A DNA stretch of 64,000 nucleotides from Acetobacter sp. DsW_063 (GTDB lineage: Bacteria > Pseudomonadota > Alphaproteobacteria > Acetobacterales > Acetobacteraceae). The stretch's first letter is position 1. Each line of letters begins with the position of its first letter. Where the stretch lies: NCBI RefSeq assembly GCF_002153745.1, contig NZ_JOPL01000014.1, positions 1-64,000 of the forward strand, in the 5' to 3' direction. Positions 45,665 to 54,139 of this stretch are shown here, piece after piece. The notes beneath the pieces were generated by a model. That model did not search any database. It saw nothing but the letters and a program-made list of their open reading frames with translations, and was not told the DNA's origin. A program made the position numbers and the translations under genes.

Positions 45665-46429
45665 ATGCCCGATCTGACTGTCGACCTGAACGCCGATCTT
45701 GGTGAAAGCTTCGGCCACTACACAATCGGAAGCGATTCCGACATGCTGGACATCGTAACGTCCGCCAACGTCGCCTGTGGGTTCCACGGCGGCGACCCCG
45801 AAGTGATGGCCGCCACGTTCGCCATGGCGCGCGAAAAGGGCGTCGCGGTCGGCGCCCACCCCGGTTTTCCAGATCTGTGGGGCTTCGGACGACGTGTCAT
45901 GCCGTTCAGCCCGAGCGAAATTGAACGCATCATCGCCTATCAACTTGGCGCCGCTCAGGCTCTGGCGACTTATGCCGGACACAAAATTACCTATCTGAAA
46001 ACGCATGGGGCCCTCGGTAATTTGACCGAACGGGACGAATCCGTCGCAACAGCAGTCGCCAACGCAGTTCGTAGCGTGGATCCGACGTTGCCGATCATGG
46101 CCATCGCGCTGAGCCATCTGGAGCGGATCGGGCGAGAACGCGGTATGACCGTATTCTCGGAAATTTTTGCGGACCGCGCGTACACGGAAGATGGCCATCT
46201 GGTTTCACGCAAGGAAGCTGACGCTGTTCTTCACGATGCTGATTTCGCTGCGGAGCGCGCGGTCCGCATGATTTCCAGCGGCGCCATCGAAACCCGCTCC
46301 GGCGCGATGCTGTCAGCGCAGATCGACACGATTTGCGTGCATGGCGATAACGCTCATTCTGTCGATGTGGCCCGAAAAGTGCGCGCCCACCTTGAAGAGG
46401 CGGGAATATCCGTAAAAGCAAGAACATAA
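45665..46429 (+). CDS. pxpA: 5-oxoprolinase subunit A (LamB/YcsF family)
   Basis: A 254-residue protein with the conserved opening VDLNADLGESFG, SANVACGFHGGDP, GAHPGFPDLWGFGRR and THGALGN blocks of the YcsF/PxpA family, thought to supply the hydrolase part of 5-oxoprolinase. The ATG at 45665 follows a GGACTTTGCGGG segment and matches the family's N-terminus; a start 120 bases earlier would overlap pxpC. The carrier protein gene follows almost directly. Confidence 0.94.
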   Translation: MPDLTVDLNADLGESFGHYTIGSDSDMLDIVTSANVACGFHGGDPEVMAATFAMAREKGVAVGAHPGFPDLWGFGRRVMPFSPSEIERIIAYQLGAAQALATYAGHKITYLKTHGALGNLTERDESVATAVANAVRSVDPTLPIMAIALSHLERIGRERGMTVFSEIFADRAYTEDGHLVSRKEADAVLHDADFAAERAVRMISSGAIETRSGAMLSAQIDTICVHGDNAHSVDVARKVRAHLEEAGISVKART

Positions 46430-46447
46430 GTGGAAGATACGACGTCG

Positions 46448-46894
46448 ATGACGATCGATTTAAATCGCGCCGAAGCCCTGATGGAGCGCATGCAAAAGCT
46501 TGGAGTGGCGGAACTGGAAGTCGGACACGCCGGAGAGCGTTACCGCATCGTTCGTCAGGCGGTCGCATCAGGCGTTGCTCCCGTCGCCTCCCAGACTGGA
46601 CACATGTCTTCGCCTGTTTCTACAAAAACGTCAGCGGGCGGACCCTCGACCCATATCGTGTCATCGTCCATGCATGGCGTCTTCTACCGGGCCGCAGGAC
46701 CAGGGCAGCCCCCTTTCGTTGACGTTGGCGCAGCAGTGCAAGAAGGGCAGACGCTCTACATTCTCGAAGTCATGAAAACTCTTTCTCGGGTCGGGGCCGA
46801 GTTCCCGTGCAAGATCGTCGAAATTATAGCCGAAGACGGACAGGCCGTAGAACCCGGCGCCCCACTGTTTGCAGTGGAGACCGTTGATGCCTGA
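46448..46894 (+). CDS. accB: Biotin carboxyl carrier protein (AccB-like) in the pxp operon
   Basis: A carrier protein of about 148 residues. Residues 1-40 match the AccB N-terminal region (AEALMERMQKLGVAELEVG), followed by a Ser/Thr-rich linker and the biotinyl domain with Lys110 in EVMKT as the biotin attachment site. I prefer the ATG at 46448 (GGAAGA ten bases upstream) over the GTG at 46430, which abuts the pxpA stop. No carboxyltransferase accA/accD genes are adjacent, so it is unlikely to be the housekeeping acetyl-CoA carboxylase subunit. It overlaps the biotin carboxylase gene. Confidence 0.9.
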   Translation: MTIDLNRAEALMERMQKLGVAELEVGHAGERYRIVRQAVASGVAPVASQTGHMSSPVSTKTSAGGPSTHIVSSSMHGVFYRAAGPGQPPFVDVGAAVQEGQTLYILEVMKTLSRVGAEFPCKIVEIIAEDGQAVEPGAPLFAVETVDA

Positions 46895-48242
46895 TATCAG
46901 GACGGTCCTCATCGCCAACCGGGGCGAGATCGCGTTGCGTATCGTGCGCGCATGCAAGCTTCTTGGACTGCGCACAGTGGGCGTCTATTCCGAGGCCGAC
47001 GCCGGATTGGCGCATTTGAGACTGGTTGATCACGCCATCTGCATCGGCCCGGCGGCAGCTACGCATAGTTATCTCGACGGCGAGCGCATACTTCGCGCAG
47101 CGACCTTGACGGGAGCGGACGCCATTCATCCTGGTTATGGCTTCCTTTCGGAAAATCCGGATTTTGCCGAAGCCGTCGAACGGGCAGGACTGATCCTGAT
47201 TGGTCCGGCCTCATCCGTCATGCGCCTTATGGGCGACAAGATCAGCGCCCGGCGCGCCATGAAGGCCAACGGCGTGCCTTGTCTGCCCGGCTCGGATGCA
47301 GCGCTACCCCTCGATCCCGACGAGATCCGAACCATATGCGATACGATCGGATATCCGCTCATCGTGAAGGCGGCTGGCGGCGGTGGCGGAAGGGGCATGC
47401 GCGTCGTCATGAAAGCTGATGAATTACTCGACGCCGTTGAGAGCGCTCGCAAAGAAGCCGGCTTCGCATTTGGAAATGCTGACGTTTATGTAGAGCGGTT
47501 TTTGCGCGAACCGCGTCATGTGGAAATCCAGATTCTCGCGGACGCTCACGGAAATGCTGTATGGCTGGGCGCCCGTGACTGCTCGGTGCAGAGGCGTCAT
47601 CAGAAGTTGATTGAAGAAGCGCCTCCGCCCGGCATTCCTGAGTATCGGATTTCAGATCTTGGCTTGGCGTGCGCGGACGCTGCCGCCCGCATCGGATACA
47701 CGGGCGCGGGCACGTTCGAATTTCTTTATGAAGATGGGAATTTCAACTTTATCGAAATGAATACGCGTCTACAGGTCGAACATCCTGTGACGGAGATGAC
47801 GTCCGGCGTAGACATCGTGCGTGAGCAAATCATGATCGCGACCGGCGCGCCCCTGTCGTTCACACAGGCCGTCGTCAGAACAAACGGCCACGCGCTAGAG
47901 TGTCGTATCAACGCGGAAGATCCGGAAAGTTTCGCGCCTGCGCCGGGGACCATAAAAAAATGGCGTGCACCAGGCGGCCCCGGCGTCCGGGTGGATACCC
48001 ACATTTACGACGGATACGCCATCCCGCCGCATTATGATTCTCTTATCGCGAAGCTCATAGTCCATGGTTCCGACCGGAACGATGCGATCCGCCGAATGTC
48101 GACGGCGCTTGAAGAGTTGCAAATCGACGGCGTCCCGACGACTGCATCGCGGCAGGTGCGTCTTCTGGATGATCCGGATTTTCGGGCTGGCATTTTCACC
48201 GTTCACACCCTCGACCGACGTCGCACGGGGAAGCTGTCATGA
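46887..48242 (+). CDS. accC: Biotin carboxylase (AccC-like) in the pxp operon
   Basis: A 452-residue ATP-grasp biotin carboxylase: it carboxylates the biotin on a carrier using ATP and bicarbonate. The ATG at 46887 overlaps the end of the carrier gene. Lys161 in VKAAGGGGGRGM (ATP), HPGYGFLSEN, RDCSVQRRHQK, and Glu290-Met-Asn-Thr-Arg in EMNTRLQVEHPVTE are all intact, matching E. coli AccC positions closely. It looks catalytically complete. Its stop overlaps the next gene (ATGA). Confidence 0.95.
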   Translation: MPDIRTVLIANRGEIALRIVRACKLLGLRTVGVYSEADAGLAHLRLVDHAICIGPAAATHSYLDGERILRAATLTGADAIHPGYGFLSENPDFAEAVERAGLILIGPASSVMRLMGDKISARRAMKANGVPCLPGSDAALPLDPDEIRTICDTIGYPLIVKAAGGGGGRGMRVVMKADELLDAVESARKEAGFAFGNADVYVERFLREPRHVEIQILADAHGNAVWLGARDCSVQRRHQKLIEEAPPPGIPEYRISDLGLACADAAARIGYTGAGTFEFLYEDGNFNFIEMNTRLQVEHPVTEMTSGVDIVREQIMIATGAPLSFTQAVVRTNGHALECRINAEDPESFAPAPGTIKKWRAPGGPGVRVDTHIYDGYAIPPHYDSLIAKLIVHGSDRNDAIRRMSTALEELQIDGVPTTASRQVRLLDDPDFRAGIFTVHTLDRRRTGKLS

Positions 48243-48673
48243 GGCAACAGGAAGACAAGACCGGGGATCCGATCGCAGGTGATTTTCTTGAAAACCTCGT
48301 CGCAGCCATGCGCCGTCATGGCGCAGGCGTGTTCGAATTTGAAAACGAAGACACGTTCCTGTCTGTCGTGCTGGAGGCCAAAAGCCCTGATATTTCGTTG
48401 AATACGTCGCCTGACACGGACGATGCTCGTTCAGAGGCCGAATCCGATATTTTTGTAAAAAGTCCGGAGCTTGGACTCTTCGCAAGCGCAGGAAAGAGTA
48501 TCGGGGATTCCGTCATTCGAAACGATGTGATCGGCTTCGTGTGTGTCGGACCATTGCGGCTTGCGATCCGGGCGCCGACGGATGGACTCATCACCGAGGA
48601 GCTTGCGCGCGACAGTACGCCAATAGGGTATCAGGAAGCAGTTTTCCGCATCCGACCTGTGATCACATCATGA
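48239..48673 (+). CDS. Biotinyl/lipoyl-domain-like protein without the biotin lysine
   Basis: A 144-residue protein. Residues 70-140 follow the biotinyl-domain pattern (FVKSPELGLF, then SIGDSVIRNDVIGFV and APTDGLITEEL). However, where a carrier has E-x-M-K the sequence reads VGPLR, so no lysine is available for biotin. The N-terminal 60 residues are acidic and unlike AccB. It is translationally coupled to accC (ATGA) and ends the pxp-acc operon. It could be an assembly or regulatory subunit of the enzyme, or a decayed carrier copy; an intact reading frame in a tight operon favours a function. Confidence 0.72.
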   Translation: MRQQEDKTGDPIAGDFLENLVAAMRRHGAGVFEFENEDTFLSVVLEAKSPDISLNTSPDTDDARSEAESDIFVKSPELGLFASAGKSIGDSVIRNDVIGFVCVGPLRLAIRAPTDGLITEELARDSTPIGYQEAVFRIRPVITS

Positions 48674-48690
48674 CAGGTCGGACATCAAGA

Positions 48691-49269
48691 TTAGAGAGAC
48701 GACACGGATCTCGACGCCTGTTCATAAAACCCATTGAGAATACGCAACGCTTTCGCCACTTCTGCGATGACCGTACCGCCGACCCGACGATCATCCGGGA
48801 TCAGTTCCAGCAGGCAAACGTTTCTAAGACGGGCGTACTCTGCACAGTACCCGGCGCCCGCAGCCGACGTCCGAACAAAAACCTCCTTGCCCTGCTTACG
48901 TCGTTCGATCAGCCCGCGCGCGTCGAGCTTTTTCATGGCGTAATTCAGATAATGTCGTTCGGAAATATTCAGCGCGAACATCAGGTCTGGAATACTCTTC
49001 TCCTTCGCACGATGGTTGACGTGATGCAGGATCAGCGTCTCGATCGCCGACAGTTCCGGCAAACCCGCCGCCGCCATGCAGCGGACGATCCAATGCTGAA
49101 AAGCATTATTGGCGACCGTCAGAGAAAATTCGAATTCGCTCAGGTCCTCGCTCCCAGGCGTCGCAAGATGCGAGGACGAGACAATGAACGGCCGCCTCTC
49201 CGGCTCTCGGGCGTCCGCGCCTCCGTCCATTTCGGCAGGCTCCCTTTTTCCTCGCCCCCGTAAAGCCAT
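48691..49269 (-). CDS. MarR-like winged-helix regulator (HTH_27 type)
   Basis: A 192-residue regulator. The central block (LSEFEFSLTVANNAFQHWIVRCMAAAGLPELS, here only cited in part) and the helix-wing region (LNISERHYLNYAMKKLDARGLI, then GKEVFV) match predicted MarR-family regulators with an HTH_27 domain. It lies between the convergent pxp-acc operon and the divergent hyuA gene; 82 bases separate it from the hyuA start. It is likely to control hyuAB and perhaps itself. Met14 is an alternative start. Confidence 0.82.
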   Translation of the reverse strand: MALRGRGKREPAEMDGGADAREPERRPFIVSSSHLATPGSEDLSEFEFSLTVANNAFQHWIVRCMAAAGLPELSAIETLILHHVNHRAKEKSIPDLMFALNISERHYLNYAMKKLDARGLIERRKQGKEVFVRTSAAGAGYCAEYARLRNVCLLELIPDDRRVGGTVIAEVAKALRILNGFYEQASRSVSSL

Positions 49270-49351
49270 CGCTTACCCCCCTCCAGCTTCCTGTGCGCCG
49301 TAGCACGTGCCCCGAGCGAGCTTAACATCTTTCAGGACATCGACGAACATC

Positions 49352-51445
49352 ATGACCGACAGGACCGCCATTCGCCTCGCCGTCGATATCGGCGGCACAT
49401 TCACTGACGTAGTGCTCGACACTCCAGAAGGGCGCTATACGCGCAAGGTGCTGACGACGCCGTCCGCTCCGGAGGAAGGCGTGATGAACGGCGCCGCGTT
49501 GGCGTTGCAAGACGCCCGAACCAATCTGTCGGACGTCGACGAATTCGTTCACGGCACAACCCTTGCGACAAACGCGATCATCGAAAGACGTGGCGCCAAA
49601 ACAGCTCTCATCGGCACGGAGGGATTTCGTGACGTAATCGAAATCGGCACGGAGAGTCGCTTTAACCAATATGATCTGATGCTTCGAAAGCCTGCGCCGC
49701 TCGTACCCCGCGCCCTGCGCTTCACCGCGCCGGAGCGCATGGACGCCCGCGGACAGATCAGAAAACCTCTTGATGAGAGGGAATTGCTAAAAATCGCTGA
49801 CGAGCTTCGAAAGGTCGGGATCGAAAGCGTGGCCGTCGCTTTTCTCCACTCTTACGCCAACCACTCGCACGAAACACGTGCACGCGATATCCTCTCGACA
49901 GCTCTTCCTCATGTCACCATATCGATTTCCAGCGAAGTTTGCCCGGAAGTTCGTGAGTACGAGCGCACCTCCACCACGGTCGCCAATGCTTATGTGCAAC
50001 CTTTGATGGCGGGCTATCTGGGCCGTCTGCGCAACGGCTTGTCCCGCGACGGTTTTAAAGGCGCGCTCTATCTCGTCACGTCGAGCGGGGCGCTGACCTC
50101 CCTTGAGACCGCCAGCCAGTTTCCCGTGCGTCTGGTCGAGTCCGGCCCGGCAGGCGGCGCGATCTTTGCCGCGCAATGCGCGCAGAAGATGAACGACACT
50201 CACGTGCTGTCCTTCGATATGGGCGGCACGACGGCCAAGGTCTGCCTTGTCGAACATTTTCGCCCCACCTCGTCGCGCACCTTTGAGGTTGATCGCACGA
50301 CGCGCTTTATGAAGGGGTCTGGCCTGCCGTTGCGTATTCCCGTCATTGAAATGGTTGAAATCGGGGCGGGCGGCGGCTCCATCGCGCATCTCGACGCGAT
50401 GAAGCGGGTGACGGTCGGACCGGAAAGCGCATCTTCAGTTCCCGGACCCGCCTGCTATGGCCTCGGCGGCACGCGGCCCGCCGTCACAGACGCCGATATC
50501 GCGCTTGGCCTGCTGCGCCCGGAAGGCTTCGCGGGAGGCAGCATGACGTTGCGCCCCGAACTCGCGAAGCAGGCGCTGCTCTCGGATATTGGCGAGCCGC
50601 TTGGCCTGACGGCGGAAATGGCGGCCCACGCGGTTTACGAGATGGTGTGCGAAAACATGGCCAGCGCCGCGCGCGTTCACGCCGTGGAGCGAGGCGTCGC
50701 CATCGCGGAACACACGATGATCGCCTTCGGCGGCGCAGCCCCCCTCCACGCCGCTCGGGTGGCGGAGAAGCTGGGCGTGCGTCGCCTCGTGATCCCGTCC
50801 AACGCAGGCGTTGGTTCAGCTGTCGGCTTTCTCGCCGCGCCTCTGGCCTTTGAGATCGTCCGCTCGTACCCGATGCGCATTGACGATAACTTCGATGTTG
50901 CGGCCATTTCCGCATTGCTTGGCGACATGGCGAACTCCATCATGGCTGTGTTGGCGCAGGACTCTCGCCGGGACGTCCTTCGCGTCGAACGTAACGCCTT
51001 CATGCGCTACGTCGGACAGGGTCATGAGATCACTGTGCGCCTGCCGGACGGTGACGATGGATTGTCCGATGTCGCAGCCCTCCGCGCAGCCTTCGAACAG
51101 GATTATGCGCGCCAGTTCTCTCGCGCCATTCCGGGGGCCGCAGTCGAAGTTATGAACTGGTCCGTCACGATTTCCGCGCCTGTGGCGACGCCGGAGCCTT
51201 ACGCGTCCACACCGCCACTTCGACAGACGCAACCCGACGAACGCCGCGACTTCTTCTCCGGCGACATCGACGCGGTCGTCGATCTGCCGGTCCATTATCG
51301 CAAGACCATGCGCCCCGGCGACGCCCTGAGCGGCCCTGCATTGATCCGCGAGGACGAAACAACAACCTACGTGTCCGCCCGATATGACGCGCATATCGAC
51401 GGCAGCGGCAACATTGTCCTGACCATGAAAGAATCTGCGGCATGA
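49352..51445 (+). CDS. hyuA: Hydantoinase/oxoprolinase subunit A (ATP-dependent)
   Basis: A 697-residue HyuA-family subunit with ASKHA-type phosphate-binding blocks DIGGTFTD near the start and SFDMGGTTAKV in the middle, plus EIGAGGGSIA. With HyuB it hydrolyses a cyclic amide (5-oxoproline, N-methylhydantoin, caprolactam, or acetone-like carboxylation in relatives) at the cost of ATP. The ATG at 49352 matches the family start; in-frame ATG 49307 lies further upstream. Its stop overlaps hyuB. Whether it handles the same compound as PxpABC is unknown. Confidence 0.94.
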   Translation: MTDRTAIRLAVDIGGTFTDVVLDTPEGRYTRKVLTTPSAPEEGVMNGAALALQDARTNLSDVDEFVHGTTLATNAIIERRGAKTALIGTEGFRDVIEIGTESRFNQYDLMLRKPAPLVPRALRFTAPERMDARGQIRKPLDERELLKIADELRKVGIESVAVAFLHSYANHSHETRARDILSTALPHVTISISSEVCPEVREYERTSTTVANAYVQPLMAGYLGRLRNGLSRDGFKGALYLVTSSGALTSLETASQFPVRLVESGPAGGAIFAAQCAQKMNDTHVLSFDMGGTTAKVCLVEHFRPTSSRTFEVDRTTRFMKGSGLPLRIPVIEMVEIGAGGGSIAHLDAMKRVTVGPESASSVPGPACYGLGGTRPAVTDADIALGLLRPEGFAGGSMTLRPELAKQALLSDIGEPLGLTAEMAAHAVYEMVCENMASAARVHAVERGVAIAEHTMIAFGGAAPLHAARVAEKLGVRRLVIPSNAGVGSAVGFLAAPLAFEIVRSYPMRIDDNFDVAAISALLGDMANSIMAVLAQDSRRDVLRVERNAFMRYVGQGHEITVRLPDGDDGLSDVAALRAAFEQDYARQFSRAIPGAAVEVMNWSVTISAPVATPEPYASTPPLRQTQPDERRDFFSGDIDAVVDLPVHYRKTMRPGDALSGPALIREDETTTYVSARYDAHIDGSGNIVLTMKESAA

Positions 51446-53037
51446 CGACGAACGCCTCCCACACCGGCGCGCCGGCAGATGCGCAACAGGAGATCCGGTT
51501 CCAGATCATGTGGAATCGCCTGATTTCCGTCGTAGGGGAACAGGCGCGCATCCTGATCCGCACCGCCTTCAGCCCGATCGTGCGCGAGTGCGAGGACATT
51601 TCCGCCGGTGTCTTCGATACGCAGGGCCGCATGGTGGCGCAGGCCGTCACCGGCACGCCGGGCCATGTGAATTCCATGGCGGAATCAGTCAGCCATTTTC
51701 TGCGTCACTTTCCTGTTGAGACGATGAAGGAAGGCGACGCGTACATCACCAACGATCCGTGGATGGGCACCGGGCATCTGAACGACTTCGTCATCACCAC
51801 GCCCACCTTTTATCGCGGAAAGTTGGTGGCGCTGTTTTCCTGCACTGGTCATTTGATGGACATTGGCGGTCTGGGCAATGGCCCCGACGCCACCGACGTG
51901 TTCATGGAAGGTCTGTCGATCCCCATGCTCAAGCTGGTCGATCAGGGCACGGTGAACGAGACGTTGATGGCCATGATCCGCGCCAACACACGCCTGCCAG
52001 TGGACACGGAAGGCGACACCTATTCTCTGGTCGCCTGCAACGAAGCTGGCTCCGTCGCCCTGCGCGACATGATGGATGAGTTCGGCATCGACACGATTGA
52101 ACCTCTGGCGAACTACATCATCGATCGGTCCCGTCAGGCCGTCCTCGAAAAAATCGCCTCGCTTCCGAAAGGGTGCTGGTCATACGCCATGACGGTGGAT
52201 GGGTACGACGCCCCGCTCGAACTGAAGGCGACACTGACCGTCGCCAACGACGGAGTAACTGTCTCCTACGACGGTTCTCCCCCGGCCGTCACACGCGGGA
52301 TCAACGTGCCGCTGGCCTACACGAAGGCGTACACGGTGTTTGGCCTCGCCTGCGCCATCTCGCCGGACGTACCGAACAACGCCGGTTCGCTCGCGCCCTA
52401 TCACGTGGACGCGCCTTCGGGGTCAGTTCTGAACGCGCTCCGTCCCGCCCCGGTCTCATCCCGGCACATCATCGGGCAGATGCTGCCCGACATGGTGTTT
52501 GGCTGCCTGCGCACGCCCTTGCCGGATCGCGTCCCCGCCGAAGGCACCTCCTGTCTGTGGAACATCGCCGTGCGAGGCGTCTGGTCTCCTGATGGCTATG
52601 CGAAACCCAGAGCCTTCGCTCTGGCGATCACCACCAATGGCGGCACCGGCGCGCGGCCCGGTCTGGACGGCTTATCAGCTACGGCGTTTCCGTCCGGCGT
52701 CCACGGCACTCCGGTGGAGATCGCCGAAAACCAGTGCCCTCTCATTTTCTGGAAGAAGGAGCTGCGTGAAGGGAGCGGCGGCGCGGGCCAAACCCGTGGA
52801 GGTGACGGGCAGATTATGGAGATCGGCACGACGAATGACGCATCGTTCGAACTGCTGGCGGCGTTTGATCGCGTAAAGCACCCGCCGCGCGGCGCGCTGG
52901 GCGGAAGCGACGGCGCCGCCGGTATCGTACAAACATCAAAGGGGCGATCACTGGCGTCGAAGGGGCTACATGTCATCGCATCGGATGAGCGGCTGCATTT
53001 GCTGACGCCCGGCGGCGGCGGCCTCGGCGCGCCCTGA
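51442..53037 (+). CDS. hyuB: Hydantoinase/oxoprolinase subunit B
   Basis: A 531-residue HyuB-family subunit, partner of HyuA. Typical blocks are FSPIVRECEDISAGVFD, GTPGHVNSM, DAYITNDPWMGTGHLND and RGGDGQIMEIG with the C-terminal TPGGGGLGAP. The ATGA overlap with hyuA indicates coupled translation. A D-2-hydroxyacid dehydrogenase gene follows 42 bases later. Confidence 0.95.
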   Translation: MTTNASHTGAPADAQQEIRFQIMWNRLISVVGEQARILIRTAFSPIVRECEDISAGVFDTQGRMVAQAVTGTPGHVNSMAESVSHFLRHFPVETMKEGDAYITNDPWMGTGHLNDFVITTPTFYRGKLVALFSCTGHLMDIGGLGNGPDATDVFMEGLSIPMLKLVDQGTVNETLMAMIRANTRLPVDTEGDTYSLVACNEAGSVALRDMMDEFGIDTIEPLANYIIDRSRQAVLEKIASLPKGCWSYAMTVDGYDAPLELKATLTVANDGVTVSYDGSPPAVTRGINVPLAYTKAYTVFGLACAISPDVPNNAGSLAPYHVDAPSGSVLNALRPAPVSSRHIIGQMLPDMVFGCLRTPLPDRVPAEGTSCLWNIAVRGVWSPDGYAKPRAFALAITTNGGTGARPGLDGLSATAFPSGVHGTPVEIAENQCPLIFWKKELREGSGGAGQTRGGDGQIMEIGTTNDASFELLAAFDRVKHPPRGALGGSDGAAGIVQTSKGRSLASKGLHVIASDERLHLLTPGGGGLGAP

Positions 53038-53079
53038 ACGCAACACCCTGTAGTTCTGTAGATCTGGACACCAATTTAT

Positions 53080-54030
53080 ATGCCGACGTGTTTCATCACC
53101 CAGCCCATCGCTGAAAAGGCGGTAGATTTTCTGCGCAATCAGGGAGTCGAGATTCGCTTCGCCTCCAGCATGACGATGGACGCCGTCATAGCGGAAGTCG
53201 GCTCGTCCGAAGCCGTCATCACGCGCGATCTGGGATTCAGCGCGGAAGCTCTGTCCGCAGCTCCGGCGTTACGCGTCGTCGCCTGTCATGGCTCCGGCAC
53301 CAACCGGATCGCCGTAGACGCCGCCAAGGCCCGCAACGTAACGGTCACGCGCGCGCCCGGCACCAACAGCCGGTCAGTCGCGGAACTGACAATCGGGCTC
53401 ATGCTCGCCGTGGCCCGCCGTGTCGGCGAGGCTGACCGAGCCGTACGCGCAAACGACTGGGCGTTTCGCTACCGCGCTGGCGGCATAGAGCTGTATGGGA
53501 AGACTCTGGGTCTGGTCGGGTTCGGCGCCATCGCCCGTGAAGTCGCACGGATCGCCGCCAACGGCTTCGGCATGAAAGTGCTGGCATGGTCGCCGAGTGT
53601 GCCTGCGGGGGTCTTCGCGGAGCATGTCGTGACGCCCGTGTCGGACATTCCCACCCTGCTGGGCGCGTCAGACGTCATCTCCCTGCATCGTCCCGCCGAA
53701 CGGCCGGGCGATGCCTCCCCGGTCATCACGGAAGAGACGATCGGCTCCCTGCGTCCCGGATCGATCCTGCTGAACAGCAGCCGTGGCGCAGCGGTGGACC
53801 ATCAGGCTTTGCTGTCAGCGATCACATCGGGGCGGTTGGCCGGAGCCGGGCTTGACGTCTTGCAGCAGGAGCCGCCAAGGTCTGACGACCCTCTTCTTCA
53901 GTGCGAGCGGATCGTGTTCTCCCCGCATATCGGCGCGGCGACGGAGGAAGCCCTTCTGCGGACCGCCATGATGTGCGCCCATCAGGTTATCGACGTGTTC
54001 TCCGGGCGCATCCCGCCGCACGCGTTGTGA
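53080..54030 (+). CDS. NAD(P)-dependent D-2-hydroxyacid dehydrogenase
   Basis: A 316-residue dehydrogenase of the phosphoglycerate/hydroxypyruvate type. The Rossmann motif is GLVGFGAIA (144-152). The catalytic set is Arg235 (SSRGA), Glu264 (QQEPP) and His283 (SPHIGAAT). It has no ACT or regulatory extension, so it is a short form. Its place in the hyuAB unit suggests it reduces or oxidises a 2-oxo/2-hydroxy acid arising from the opened ring, but this is inference. Confidence 0.92.
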   Translation: MPTCFITQPIAEKAVDFLRNQGVEIRFASSMTMDAVIAEVGSSEAVITRDLGFSAEALSAAPALRVVACHGSGTNRIAVDAAKARNVTVTRAPGTNSRSVAELTIGLMLAVARRVGEADRAVRANDWAFRYRAGGIELYGKTLGLVGFGAIAREVARIAANGFGMKVLAWSPSVPAGVFAEHVVTPVSDIPTLLGASDVISLHRPAERPGDASPVITEETIGSLRPGSILLNSSRGAAVDHQALLSAITSGRLAGAGLDVLQQEPPRSDDPLLQCERIVFSPHIGAATEEALLRTAMMCAHQVIDVFSGRIPPHAL

Positions 54031-54139
54031 TGGCGCTTTTTGGACTTAGCCTTCCCGTCATGTCAGCCCCTCTCCTTCTGCAGATATCTCTTTCCTCACA
54101 CAGGAGCATGAGCCCCGCAGGTCCTCGGGAACTATCGTC

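Noticed and set aside
46448-48242. accB/accC read as the housekeeping acetyl-CoA carboxylase genes
   Set aside because: They are embedded by overlaps in a pxp operon with MFS transporter and lack accA/accD nearby; a dedicated role is more likely, though not proven.
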